Below, one piece after another: positions 9,827-21,828 of a DNA stretch of 64,000 bases (the stretch's first letter is position 1; the number at the start of each line of letters is the position of its first letter). The DNA is taken from contig JAETXT010000002.1 of the NCBI GenBank assembly GCA_019188255.1, forward strand, positions 6,875,011-6,939,010, written 5' to 3'. Under the pieces are notes generated by a model. It ran no database searches and was not told where the DNA came from. It worked only from the letters and a program-made list of their open reading frames with translations. Both the position numbers and the translations under genes were made by a program. Source of the stretch: Verticillium longisporum. Its lineage: Eukaryota; Ascomycota; Sordariomycetes; Glomerellales; Plectosphaerellaceae.

Positions 9827-11458
9827 TCACAAGTCGGTAGTCGAATCAATGGGCCCGAAGCGAATATTTGCCCAGTGAGCAATGCTGTTATGTTTCAGAC
9901 AAAGCCGTCGTAGATGAGATGAGAAGACTTACGCGTCGGGTTGCTCGGTCTTGACAAGATGAGGCTCATTCATTTTCCATGGGCAATCTCCGCGAGCGAC
10001 TCCCGGCATGCCTTCCGCCTCAACGGGAAAAATAGAATCAAGCCAGGTATTCCAGTACCAATACTATTTTCTTTTTCATTAGCAATCACACTGTCAGGTA
10101 ATTTAGACAAGAGTTGGTGTCCGTACATCATCGCTTATTGCCATTGTAAGCACCATTGGCTGTCGCAAAACGTCATTGTGGCGATGAAAACCTCCCAGCT
10201 GATTGAACAAGTCGCGAGTTTCGAATTCCACAGCAGAGTTCGCACAGTACTCTGAGCTGATGCCACCTGTATTCGAAATGCCATTGAATGTAGGTGCAGG
10301 CGTCTCGATCTTTTGCCCGCCTTGTACGAAGAACTGTGTCACGGCATCTTCGTGAAATTGGGTGACGACACTAACCAGGAGTTAGCGATTTGTATAAATG
10401 AATATCGTAAGGCACCCCTACGTAAACTGCCTCGTGGTGTCGACTGTTTTTCCCTTGCCAAAGAAATCGATGGCTCCAAGTCTATATGGGTTATAATCGC
10501 AGCCCCATCTGTCGCAATCCGGCAGTCGACCTTGGTTGCATTCATCCCACTCGCAAATGGAGTAGCCATTCCTGTGACAAAGCTTTGAAGACAGCGAGTA
10601 CGAATGAGCATTGGAGTTGCTATTAATGAGGTTAGTCATGAGGCAGGCCATTACAGTACCAAAACCGACGTTGGCACAACAGCTTATTTATTGTAGGGAC
10701 AGCCAACGACTCACAACACATCAAATTCGGAACAACAGGCACCCTGATTGCCTATACCTGTTTCAGAGTCGTAGGGAGAGGGCTCCCACCCGTTGATATT
10801 AGCCTAAACAAACAATCAGCTGCTGCGGTTGTTCGGCCTCAAGTAGCACTCAGACCTTGCCGCCAACGTAACGTTGACTCTGAAGACAGCTCGCGTCGCA
10901 ATATCCTGTACCATATTTGGCTCCTGCACGATTGGTCGGAAACTTATTTGATCCCCCATCGGGGCTCATGGCAACGAAGTAGAGGGCCGCATTCAGCCCA
11001 CAACCGACATTGGATAGGTCAACATCAAAGGCGATCTCATTACCCAACAATGTAAAGGTCTGGTACCGTGTTTCCGATGCCATTAGGAAGACTCGTGAGT
11101 TGGCAGTAGGCAGCGATTGATTGTTCAGGTATCGAAGGGAGATGGCATCGCCCGTTGTGCCGATCCCACGTGTGTTTTCGTAATCTTCGCCTTCGAGAAC
11201 GCACCTGCTCGTGCAAGATTCTGTGGTAGTGCAATTCTCATAAGTCCAATCATTACCTCTGAAGCAATCGCTAAAGCCTCCAACATCACGCAGCCATCGC
11301 CAGTTTTCGTCAAGCACAACCCCCCCCTGGATTGTCTCACAGACCCCGGCAGATTTGCATCGTTTCCAAGTGAGGGGTGGATGGATCTCTCGTATGATGT
11401 TTCCTGCCAGTTGAGCAAAGGCAAGATCAAGAATGATCAGAAGAACTGTAAGGCGCAT
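9827..11458 (-). CDS. GH7 family secreted glycoside hydrolase (cellobiohydrolase/endoglucanase-like)
   Basis: Six exons (11458-10856, 10803-10715, 10619-10422, 10370-10127, 10063-9933, 9884-9827) give 440 residues. Every phase agrees. A signal peptide (MRLTVLLIILDLAFAQ) precedes the GH7 core: ALYFVAMSPDGG, GAKYGTGYCD, GNQGACCSEFDV, GCDYNPYRLG, GKTVDTTRQFTVVTQF and GMPGVARGDC. It ends in ANIRFGPIDST with no cellulose-binding module, typical of short GH7 enzymes. GH7 enzymes are retaining hydrolases of cellulose, using a Glu nucleophile and Glu acid/base in E-X-D-X-X-E. Here the nucleophile is present, but the predicted protein reads E-F-D-V-F-N, with Asn in the acid/base position across the 10620-10714 intron. 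The splice sites there are clean (GTGAGT, CTAAC branch-like, AATAG). The protein may be weakly active or have another role. Family assignment is strong; activity is doubtful. Confidence 0.85.
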
Positions 11459-12171
11459 CGTAGGCAGGCCAGCTGTTTGCCGAATGGTTTAGTATTAGAG
11501 ACAGGCCGAGAGTTAACGGGTGATGGTTGTCATTTATACAGCATTTTTGAACGAACATAGGGCTGCCTCTGTACCTCAGTCCGTAATCTACGGCTGTCCG
11601 AAGGTAAACTGACTCGCCTATTCATATATATTTGACTTGGAAAATGGCCGGATGACGTGGCGAGAGCCGCGTTTGCTTCGGTTGATTGGGTCGAGCTCGA
11701 TGCAACAGGTCGAGGTGTGGTGTGAGCTCTATCAATGGCACATATGCAACAGCGCCAAGGCAATCAAGAACACGAAAAATGATTCGAGTTCCGAGATGGA
11801 CTAAGGTCAGCAGTCTGCCGAACGGCATACGCAGCGCCGGTGGCGCAGCGCAACGTATGGACATGATATCACACAGTTCGACTCAGTGGCATGATAGTGT
11901 GATCACGAATCACCGGTTTGGTTAGAAACAAAAACAATGCGCAGTTTGGGTTGTACGAATGCTCAGCAACTATGAAAAGTGCACGGAGCCTCGCACACTT
12001 TGTGAGACCAGCTTGTTGGGGAAGCACAAAGCATTGACAGCAGAACGGGGGCAAGATGATCATATGTAGATGCAGGTCAGCCTTGGCCACCAAGTCAAGC
12101 TTGCTTTATCCAAAGTACTCAGCCTCGTTCGATTATAGGTTGAGCACCTCACGGAAAACAACTTTAATTCA
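11459..12171. other. GH7 upstream region up to the retrotransposon
   Basis: No gene is recognised. It holds the GH7 promoter and ends at the target duplication of the Copia element, so the insertion lies about 715 bp upstream of the GH7 start. Confidence 0.5.
11623..11633 (-). promoter_or_regulatory. TATA-like element upstream of GH7
   Basis: The minus strand reads AAATATATATG, about 165 bp upstream of the GH7 ATG. Its role is inferred from composition and position. Confidence 0.3.
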
Positions 12172-12176
12172 TACAA
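12172..12176. repeat. left target-site duplication (TACAA)
   Basis: TACAA lies directly outside the left LTR and is repeated directly outside the right LTR at 19686-19690. Five bases is the usual LTR-retrotransposon duplication. Confidence 0.9.
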
Positions 12177-12463
12177 TGTTGAGAGGGCTTCACTGCTTAT
12201 ATGAACCCCGTTTCATTACTTTGGCTGTGCCTGAGAGCTCTGAATAGGTAGGGTAGGTGATATAAGTCTTATAATATAGTTGATGATCTCTCTCTGAATT
12301 ACTACTATCTACGTGAGTCAGATATACCTATCTAATTCACCGATTACGTAAGCTATAATTCATATGCTCCTAAGAGCTATAAATCCTAGCTATAGTAATC
12401 ACTATATCAGTAATCCCCTACCGAGATTACTACCCTAGGGAACCCCCTAATATTAATTTAATA
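12177..12463 (-). repeat. left LTR, 287 bp (3' LTR of the minus-strand element)
   Basis: It starts TGTTGAGAGGG at its outer edge and ends AATTTAATA, the RIP form of GGTTCAACA in the other copy. It aligns without gaps with 19399-19685, and the differences I read are transitions. The outer 100 bp or so is less AT-converted than the inner part. Confidence 0.92.
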
Positions 12464-12480
12464 CTAGCTCTCTTTTCTTT
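12464..12480 (-). other. polypurine tract of the retrotransposon
   Basis: On the minus strand this reads AAAGAAAAGAGAGCTAG and abuts the left LTR. A purine run directly before the 3' LTR is where plus-strand DNA synthesis is primed, which fixes the element's orientation as minus. Confidence 0.6.
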
Positions 12481-14049
12481 ATAGATAGAATAGCTATAAG
12501 AACTAATATTAGGAGCTATCGCTAGGGTCGATAGCCGCTCTAATACGCTTCCAATCTCCAGTCTTTAGCGCATTAGATCTAATCTTCTAGCCTTAAAGTA
12601 AATAATTAATAGTAGGAGAATAATAAATAGGATAAGGAAAACGTAGCTTAATCCTATTATTCCTATAGGTATTAGGTCCCTAGTTCCTAATACCTTAGAG
12701 TAATAGAATTGCCTATAAATAGCTCTCTAAGGAAATAAATTAAATTATAATTTAAATAATAGGAATAAGTAGTTAAATCCTTTTAATAAAGGAAATAAAT
12801 AATAATCTAATAATATAATAAATAATTAAATAATACTCTTATAATAGTTAAATATATACTCTTAATACCTCTAAGTTACTAATATACTAATAGAAGGTAA
12901 AAGAATAATTATTATTCTCTTTTATTAGCTTTCCTATTAGAATAATAGAATTAAACCGCCTTTAAAGGAGAATAATAGAATTAAATTACTTAAATAGAAT
13001 TAATAGATCCTATTCAGCTAATCTAGTAAATACTATACTCTATAGATCTATATATCTAATTAATAAGTTATAGTAACTCTATTCTATTTACTTTTCCCTC
13101 TTCCTATATCGACTTCTTTATTCTTAGATTAGCTAGCCTAATCTACTATTTTAGAGCTCCGACGATTAATAAATCCCCCTTTTTACCGCTCTCTCTCTCT
13201 TCCTCTTTCTCTCTTCCTAGCCTCGATAATACTACCTAAGCGTAAAACCCCTACGCTTATTACCCCTCCCGCTAAAAGAGTAGCGAAGTATAAGAACTTA
13301 GTTAATATTAATCGTAGGAGCTATTAATCTAGGATATAGTACGTATATATAGTAATATTCGTAAGGTCCCCTATTTAGGGTACTTAAAGTCTTATCTTAC
13401 TAGTAAGTAAACTAAAACTAGCGTTAATAGTATATATTATAATTTAGAGCCTAAGGGTTCCTATTACTATAAATATACCTCTAGGTATTCTTATAAATTA
13501 ATATAAGCTTCTACGATCTCTATTTTCTAGTATCTATAGCTTTAACGATTATTATCTATAATCTAGTCGGGGCATTTAAGCCTATTATAAAGTTTTTAGC
13601 CGCCTAGGATAAGAATAATAAACTAATAAGCTCTCTTCTCTATTATTTCCCTAATTATCTAATTATATAATTAGCTAATAGGGGATATAGTATATAGAGA
13701 AGTAATATACTATTATAAAAAGTATATTAACGATCGCTAAGGAGGAGGAGGCGAAGGAGGGTAATAACCCTAATAAGGACCTCGATAGTCTTTATAATAC
13801 TAACTATAAAGCGGCTAGGCGGACCGTAGCTCTATAGCTCTTTAACTACCTCTAGTAGGACTCGTTAGAGTAATTAAATTCGGATTCTTCGGATTCCGAG
13901 GCCTAGTCCGCTTTATAGAGCAATTACTTTACTATTTTATTAATTATAAAGTCGTCGTTTTTACTTCTAGGGTACTCGTTTTTAAGCTTTACTATATTTT
14001 TACTAATATTAATTACCTTTACCCCTTAATTATTCTTTTCTTAATATTT

Positions 14050-15830
14050 AATTTATCCTTTAATCCTAATTATAACTTCATTAGAGCTTATTAGCGCTTC
14101 TAGTACTTAGTTTAGCGCTCCCTTAGTTATAGGGTTATCGCCTCTAGCGATCTAATGAATTTTATCGATTTCGTATTCTTTATAGCTTTATTATAATACT
14201 ATAAGATCTATTATTAGGTATTTCTCTACTATTACGCTTAATTAAACTAAGTATTAATAGAGCGAGTAGCTATCGGTATAGATAACTATCTATAGAAGTA
14301 ATAGTTCTAAGTATTTATAGATCTCTTAGAGTATCTATTTAAGGATATAAGCTATATCGAAGCTATTAATTATCCTATAGATCTTATTAACTAGAACTAA
14401 ATATATAACCTATTTATATTTAATAGATTACTAATAGAGGATATTACTATATACTATAAAGGCGTTCTCCTAATTATAGGAACGTTTATTATTAAGGAGG
14501 ATAATAAATCCGATCTATAAACTTAGGTCCTTATTATTAATAAAGGAGCTATTAATAAATATATAAAATTAAGCTATTAAGAGATCTAGGTATATATAAT
14601 TTAAGCTATAGCCTATATTAGCGATCTACTATTATATATATTTATTAAGCTATTTAAAGTCGTCCTCTTATAGGTTCTTAGCTTAGGCTATAATAGAGAA
14701 ATCGAAGGCTACCTCTAGTTAATAGGTTAAAGTAATATAGGTATTATAAGCTCTCTAGGCGATATATTCCTATTCTAAGCTCGCTATCCCTAGGGTTACT
14801 AGCTCTAGGCGATTACTTTAGCCTTTCTATTAAATCGTAAGATCTTTAGTTCTAACTTTAATAATATAGCTATTAAAGACGCTATTAGATCCTATATTAA
14901 GGATAGAAGTAGGCTTTACTTAGAAGCTAATGCTTTCGAGCTCTATTTATTCCTTTTATATAAATATAGGCTCTCCGAAGTTAAGGGTATTATTAATCTA
15001 TATTCCGATTAGTCTAAAGCTCTCTCTAGCTCTAGTTAGAAGTAAATACGGATTATAGCCCGTTAGAATAGTATTTAAGTACTCTCTATAGTAGCGCTAA
15101 TAGATTATAAACTAATAGAGACCTAACTCTATAATACTATAGAGCGGCTTTATAATATAGAAGACGATTCTATTAGGGTATTTATATTATAGCTCTTTAG
15201 GAATATATAGGAGAACGTTATATAATAGATCTATAGCGCTCTAAGTATAGGCTTAACTAATATTATAGAGCATTAACTAATAGCTACGTTACTATAGTAT
15301 TAGGGTAATCGCTAGGATTAATCGTTAATTATAGTATATAATTGTAAACGATTATATTAATAGAATTATCTTCTCTTAGTTATTATATCCTTAAATTATT
15401 AATCTTAACTTCTTATATAGGGCTTAAGGGAGGCCTTTTACCTCTCTTATAAGCTAGTATCTAAAGATCTTAATACTAGGAAACGTAGATCTCCTAATTA
15501 GTATAATTACTCTAGCTATTAGGAGTAAGTCGATTCCCTCCTAGTTAGACTATTTAAATAGCTTCCTAGGGGTTATTATTCTACCTTTATTATATAGTTA
15601 AATAGCTAGGTCGTACCCCTACTATTCCCTTTTAATAATAAATTAATACTCGATCTATAAAGTCCTAGTTATATTACTCTTACGATCCGTAAAAGCCGCC
15701 TATAATAGATTCGTAGTATTTATTAACTTCCTAAGTCTCCTATATCGTTATAGTAGAATTAGCTCTAAGTACTTAAATAGTTCTAGGATCTCTAGAATTC
15801 GAACTACTATTATCTCCCTAGCCTATTAAT
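14050..15830 (-). pseudogene. Copia reverse transcriptase and RNase H remnant
   Basis: The minus strand carries a near-continuous frame broken mainly by TAA/TAG at places suited to Gln or Trp. Near 15010-14690 the text resembles the end of Copia reverse transcriptase (ESFRLIGI, INNTLNFGEPIF). Near 14260-14290 it reads IVIYTDSYSLY, the RNase H active-site strand with its Asp, and it continues to GDNPITKGALN. Start and end are approximate. The thumb and connection are guesswork, but the order after integrase fits Copia. Confidence 0.7.
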
Positions 15831-16720
15831 CTAGTAATCTATTATATAGCTTAATATATATTCCTCTAAACTCTATTAAGCTATTAACTATTTTAACTAT
15901 AACCGCTATATTAGAAACCGATATAACCTTATAGGGATTAGTCTATTTCTCTTACTCTCAGAATATAAAAACGTCGCTTCCTAGCTCTAGCGATCTTAGT
16001 AATAACTACTTAGTATCTAGTCTATTATAAGTATTAAGAGCATTATTAACCTTCCGCTTAGCGATTATTCGCCGAAGCTCCGCTATCGCCTTATTAACCG
16101 CTTTAGTATATTATACCTAGGTCGTAGTAAGCGCTAAGTTAGCGGTAATCCTAGGTATTGCCCCGAATACGAGTAATATAAGTATTAATCCGTTAGGCCT
16201 AGCAGTATTATTTATTACCTTTATAGCTCCTTAAAGTAGCGATTCTAGGCTTATATTATAAGACTCTACTTTTAAGATCTTATATACTCTATATATTAGC
16301 TTATAGTAGCTCTCAAACTTACTAATTAATTAATAGGCCTCTATAGGGATCTAATAATAGGTTATACCTAGGAGGTATACTTCTACCCTAAACTCTATAG
16401 AAATAAAGTTCGTTCTAGTATTAATAGTTATAACGTCTAGAGGCCTAAGGTATATATCTAATTAGTACCTCTTAAGAGCTTCCTATATTATATAAGCTAT
16501 AAAATTAGGAATAAAAGTTATAGACTAGAATCCTATACTCGCATCGATTATATAAAGAACGGGCTTTCTATCTAAGTATATAATATCGACTAAAATCTTA
16601 TAATTAAAGTCGATATCTAACCTTAAAGTAAACTTAAAGTATTATAGAGACTTCCCTTTAATCTAATAATAATAATAGAAGTAGTTTATTAGCTCTAGAG
16701 TATCCCGATTTATATCCTAG
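15830..16720 (-). pseudogene. Copia integrase remnant
   Basis: Minus-strand reading near 16600 gives FNYKILVDIIYLDRKPVLYI, the first-Asp strand of the rve integrase core. Near 16430 it gives a T-N-F-I-S-EF stretch corresponding to the second catalytic region, and near 16330 SKFESYYK around the third acidic residue. Downstream text, including NNTARPNRLILILLVFGAIP and SDVFIF-EQEK, matches the C-terminal part of fungal Copia integrases. Several TAA/TAG codons interrupt it. Confidence 0.78.
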
Positions 16721-19398
16721 TCTATTCTCTAGAGTAGGTTCTATAGCTTCTCTATAGATAAATAATTAAACCGCTTATAAATATATTAAAGCTCTACTTC
16801 TATTAGAAACGCTACTCTATCGCTCTCTATCCCTATTATATATATAATCCTAGAGCTAGTATAGGTCTTCGTATCTAGGAAGAACTATAAATAGCTCTAT
16901 TTACGAAAAATAGGTATATACTCCTAGATCTCCCTAATATGCTTTACTAGCTCGTTATATATATTATCTAAATAGACTCCGAGATCGTCTATAACTTATC
17001 CTTAATATAAAGTAGGAATAGGGTATCTATTAGGACGATATAGAATATAATTCTCCTAATTAATATTAGAATAATAATCTCCTTTATTATAGAAATAGGA
17101 TTTCCTACTCTGAATCTTACTCTAGCCCCTATTCTCTATTTATTAACTATTAGGCTTAATATTAGAGCTATTAGGGCCCTTATTTATAAAGCTCCTATTA
17201 TAGAAACTAATACTATACTTATATTAGGGATAATACTATACTACGTAGAAGTACTATTAATCTAATATTAAGTAAAGAGCTATTCTATTAGAGCTATTAT
17301 TTTAGCCTTCGGACTATTCCCTCTAATTCTATATTAGAACGACTTATTTACTAGGAAGTATATAATATAGATATTTATTAGTTCGCTCTTAGGATTAGAC
17401 TTAAAAGTATTATCTACTCCTAGCTTATTAGAAATAGGATTATCTAATTCCGAGCTCTTAATCGGTTCTATTACTATTAAAAACTAATAGTATCCCTTCT
17501 ATTAATCCCTATATACTTCCTATATATATTTCTATTACTCTTTCGAACGTTATTACTCTTCGGGAGAATACTTCGTCGATCTATAGTCTTATTTAGAATA
17601 TATCTAGTATTTACGAATTCTAGATAGTTAACGATTATTAGTTCTATATACTAACTACTCTCTACGATCTCCTTTTCTATTAGCTTAGCGATATCCGCTC
17701 CTATAATATCTATTAATATAGAAGTGCCTAGGCGTTCTAGTATTCTCCTCTACCTTTAGTATATTCTTAAGCTATATAGATAATATATTAAAAGATTACT
17801 CTAGCCTTATTAATATAATCTTTAGCTCTAGGATACTTTAAATTACCCTTAGAGTATTTATATAGAGATAAATCTCTTCCTTAAACGTAGGGCTAAGTAC
17901 TCTCTAGTACCGCTAAAGCCTATCTAGAAGGATCTAGAGAACTTCTATTTATAGCTTTCCTATATTATTAGCTTCTATTATTATAGAGTAGAACGTTATT
18001 AAGCTCTAGTCTATATAATACTATATTCTATTAATCTCTAAATTAAACTATTATTTAATTATTAAGTATATTTAATAGAGTCCTATATTCCGGTTTATAT
18101 ATTCTAGGAAGAAAGTTTATATATATTCTAAAAGTATATTTAGGAAGAGTATATAGAGTTATATATAATAGATTTATAGTAGTTCGTAAATGTCTATAAA
18201 GATATATATTTTATTATTAAGGATATTATATATCTCCTTAGAATAATTACTCTCTTTATTCTAGAGTAATACGAATTACTTAATTATAGCTCTATCGATT
18301 AATAAATTTACTAATTCGTATAATAGTAGAATATAATATTAAGCTAGTAGGTTCTAAGTAATATTTAGGGGTAGGGTCTTATTTCTTTACGATTAAAGTA
18401 TAATCTCTTATTAACTAGATTACCTACTCTATTAATTAAATAACCCTAGAACTAGGGGCTATTAGGGATCTATCTTCCCTATTTATAGTTTTCGGATTTA
18501 GGATAGCTAAGCATTCCCTATAGGTTACTATTTATCGTCCTATTAATCTCGCTATTCCTCTACTCTTTAGAGTATTAAATCCTAATTAATAATAATCGAC
18601 TCTATTATATTAGATATCTCTTCCTATAAAAGTATTAGGATTAGTCTCTTTAACGTCTTAGCGTTTACTACTCCTAGAAGAGGGATCCTACGCTTTACTA
18701 GATATACTTTTAGTGCTCGAGTAATCGTTATATTATAGGAGTTAAAGTCCTCTTTAATCTAGCCCTAGAAGTCTTCGATAAACGCTTCTAGGAGGTAAAC
18801 TCCCTTTATAGTCCTATATATACTTATTACTTTAAGGATCTAAGCGCTCTTAAGATCTATAGATACTAAATCTAGTAATCTAGGGAACCGTAATTCTATT
18901 CTATTAACGATAAAGTTAATATCGAGACCCTTCCTAACCTTCTATATTAAGCGTAGTATACTAAGTTCTTCTAGAATACTATCGAACTCCTATTATATCT
19001 TTTTAGCGCTCTCTAGCTCTATTACGGAGCTATTACTATAATCCGAGGAGCTTATTATCGTTAATTTTATTAAAGCTCTATTATAATTAATTAACTATTC
19101 TATAGAGCTTCGTTTATTAGGTTTAGTAGCTAGTAATATAGCCTAGGTAGTAATCTTAGGCGTAGGAGTCCTAAGGTACTCGAAGTAGATAGTACTCCTA
19201 TAGATTATATAATAGGGGATTTCCCTATTACTAAGCTCTTATAAGAGTCCTAAAGTACTTAAAGTAAACGGTGCTCTTACGATTACTTATAAAGTATAAC
19301 CGATAAGCTTATATATAGCGAATTTACTATCTATAGGATCGATCCTAACTTCTCTAGCTCTAGCTATTCTATATTATATTAAACGTAATACTAATTAA

Positions 19399-19685
19399 TA
19401 TTAAGAGGGCTTTACTATTTATATAAACTCCGTTTTATTGCTTTAGCTATGCCTAAGAGCTCTAAATAAGTAGGGTAGGTAATATAAGTCTTATAATATA
19501 GTTAATAATCTCTCTCTAAATTACTACTACCTATATGAGTTAGATATACCTATCTAATTCACCGATTACGTAAGCTATGATTTACGTACTCCTAAGAGCT
19601 GTGAATCCCAGCCACGGTGATCACTATATCGGTGATCCCCTACTGAGATCACTGCCCTAGGGAACCCCCTAATATTGGTTCAACA
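19399..19685 (-). repeat. right LTR, 287 bp (5' LTR of the minus-strand element)
   Basis: It has exactly the same length as the left LTR. Its inner edge reads TATTAAGAGGG (RIP form of TGTTGAGAGGG) and its outer edge reads GGTTCAACA. Its outer 100 bp keeps many C and G bases that are T and A in the left copy, so RIP was weakest at the outer boundary. Confidence 0.92.
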
Positions 19686-19690
19686 TACAA
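19686..19690. repeat. right target-site duplication (TACAA)
   Basis: Second copy of the five bases at 12172-12176, directly after the right LTR. Confidence 0.9.
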
Positions 19691-19703
19691 CGATATTATG
19701 GTC

Positions 19704-20625
19704 TCAGTCACTATGATACTGTCTGACTATTTGATTAACAACATTGTCGATATCGTCGCGATGATAATTTCCAAGAATCTCAACATCTTTCGCGTCAGGC
19801 TCGTACGCTAATATCTCTGCCCCTGCAAATAGTGCTGTACGTGGAAGCACAGGGTGCTCCTCTTTGTTTACCTCAATCTTAACCGGTATCTTGCGAACGG
19901 CGCTGAAGAACTTTCCAAAGTACTCCGCGTAGGTAAGGTTCTCGTCTCCAACGAGTATGGTCCTCCCAGAAACGGCTTCAGGGCGCCCCAAAGCGCCGCT
20001 GATTGCCTCTGCTAAAGATCGTGCTGAGATGAAGTTTAATCCGCCGGCCGGAGCTGTTTCAGGAAGCCCGAATTTGCCCTCGGCGTATTGGACATAGGCT
20101 TCAAACATTGGTACCTTCATTCCGGGCACCGTGCCGACGACGAATGGCGGGTCGATGCTGCAAGCTGAGAAAGTAGCATTGGAAATTGGAAAGCTTTGCG
20201 ACGCCATCAGCGGCCAACTTCCGAGAGCGAATGTAGGGTATTTCGTCGACCAATCTTAGCAAGATGTGGGGATAGGCGCTTCCAATGTGTATGAAGTGCT
20301 TGACGTTCGCAGAACGAGCAAGCTCGGCAAAGGCGGGCAGGGCCTCGCCATTAGCACGGAGGAGATACTTATCGGCATTCTCGCCAGCAGGCACGTGGCG
20401 AGTGTCTGCGCCGGCCGTGAAAATCACGGCATCAAACGCACCTAGTTGCTCGCGTGAGATATCGCTTTTCAAGTAGTCTCCCTTGAGGAAGGGAAGGGCT
20501 GCCAACAGGGGCACGGAGTCAGGACGTCGACGTCCAGATATAGTGACCTAGTGACCTTTCAATTGGAGAAAGAGAGCGGCATACCCGCCTATCATGCCGG
20601 TGCCGCCGATAACTAGAACCCTCAT
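19704..20625 (-). pseudogene. NAD(P)-binding (NmrA/epimerase-like) reductase pseudogene
   Basis: The ATG at 20625 begins MRVLVIGGTGMIGGYAALFL, a Rossmann-fold dinucleotide site of short-chain/atypical reductases. Codon 26 is TAG (20548-20550), in KGH-stop-VTISGRR. The frame then continues through FDAVIFTAGADTRH to DGVAKLSN, where a 7-bp tandem duplication (TTCCAAT twice, 20178-20191) shifts the frame. Downstream the other frame continues normally as NATFSACSIDPPFVVGTVPG to the stop at 19704. With one duplicate copy and the stop ignored, the gene would be about 305 residues, normal for the family. The stop could be a RIP-type CAG-to-TAG change near the neighbouring retrotransposon. Substrate is unknown. 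Confidence 0.85.
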
Positions 20626-21020
20626 GCTTGTGGTGTTTTGCGTTTGATAAGGGAATGGCTGGATGTCATTGGGAATGGCACAACTTGGTGAGTGAGGACC
20701 AGCGGCACTTTGTACTCATATTCGAACTCGCCGCAATCACAAGCCTGCCTATCCTGGCGGACTTTGCATTTGAAAGCATTCATTAGTAATTGTTCTGGCG
20801 GAGTTTCGGGCTTTTGACGATATACGAGACAATGTGACTGGTTGCATAGTTAGGCCTTAACCGGCGCCAGGACGGTGGTAGTGTAAGAGCCTTGTATCCA
20901 GGGCGCCCTTAGGTACCCCGCCCACTAGCACTCGTTCGCACCTCGTCGGTACCCTCACCGATCGACATGAATGGCTTATGCCAACTTGCCCTAGCCTTGA
21001 GTCTTCTCCTTTGGGGCATT
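20626..21020. other. intergenic, nothing recognised
   Basis: This is the former promoter side of the reductase pseudogene. No gene or repeat was identified. Confidence 0.45.
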
Positions 21021-21828
21021 TCAACATTGTGTCATGCCGAACCGTACTTCTCGCATCTTCTCCAGTGATCTAACCCTAGAAACATGAGGACCTTCTTTCA
21101 TTAGTAAATCTTGTGTCATCAATTGTATCCTACCTACCATACCTACTACCCGTGCAATGCTCAGACGGATGATGCATGGTGCTCGACTGCTGACTGCTTC
21201 CTCTCCCTCCAAGCTTTTGATAGCCGAACCACACCTTTCTGGAAGAAAACAGCAACAAATAGACATTTGAGCAGTTATTGGAATATCTTTCAGGCCACCA
21301 GCCAATCCGTCATTGGCGAAGTTGATGCACATGTGGGGGAATGCCATGGTGAGTATGGCATTCTGCAGATTCGGGCCGAGCTTGTCAAAGTGGGCGCGTC
21401 GCGACGCGACAGCAAAGATGATAGTGAATATCGCGAGTCCTACGAGGAAATACTGCGTTGTCGGGAAGAGAAATGGGCCGTAGAAGCGGCGGAGGATGGC
21501 AGTCGTCTTGTCGTTCTCTGGTGGCGATGAACAGTGGTCAGTGATTGAACGCGACTCGCTGGATGCTGTCGGAGGAGTTCTGTCACTGACCATCGTCTTC
21601 TCTTTCCTTGTATGACCCGATTAGGGGATACATCAGGAATAGAAGAACTACAAGCAGCAGGTTTGTCAACCCTGTGCGTAGATCTTCTCTCCAGTTTGCC
21701 CGTATTGTCCCATGGCTCCCGTGACCCCCTCGATTGGGCGCTTCAGGGATCCCAGAAGTGAACGAAACGTGCTGGATCAGCGACTCTCGTTCATCCGGGT
21801 GGATGGAAGATGCTGACGTCGCGTGCAT
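21021..21828 (-). CDS. possible small membrane protein, unrecognised (two overlapping frames)
   Basis: A first frame (21828-21583, 81 residues) has a hydrophobic segment LTNLLLVVLLFLMYPLIG. A second overlapping frame (21593-21021) continues with another hydrophobic stretch, QYFLVGLAIFTIIFAVAS. The two overlap by only a few codons in different frames, and I find no credible intron joining them. This could be a frameshifted two-helix membrane protein or chance. There is no family resemblance, so I list it for completeness. Confidence 0.25.

Larger units (their letters stand above)
12177..19685 (-). mobile_element. Copia-type LTR retrotransposon, RIP-degraded, 7,509 bp
   Basis: Two 287-bp LTRs with TG...CA outer ends and a TACAA target duplication bound a 6,935-bp interior. 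No open frame of useful length survives. Reading the minus strand and treating in-frame TAA/TAG as former Gln or Trp codons shows a pol polyprotein: an integrase core (about 16720-15830), then a reverse transcriptase region and RNase H ending near 14050. Integrase before reverse transcriptase is the Ty1/Copia order. A polypurine run next to the left LTR confirms minus orientation. The damage, CpA to TpA on both strands, is the RIP pattern. About 1.5 kb between RNase H and the left LTR has no recognised content. The gag region should lie in 17-19.4 kb, but I cannot delimit it. Confidence 0.93.

Noticed and set aside
12464..19398. A plus-strand protein-coding gene in the AT-rich block
   Set aside because: Occasional coding-like plus-strand stretches exist, but the minus strand shows the ordered integrase to RNase H text and the polypurine tract, so the plus-strand text is shadow.
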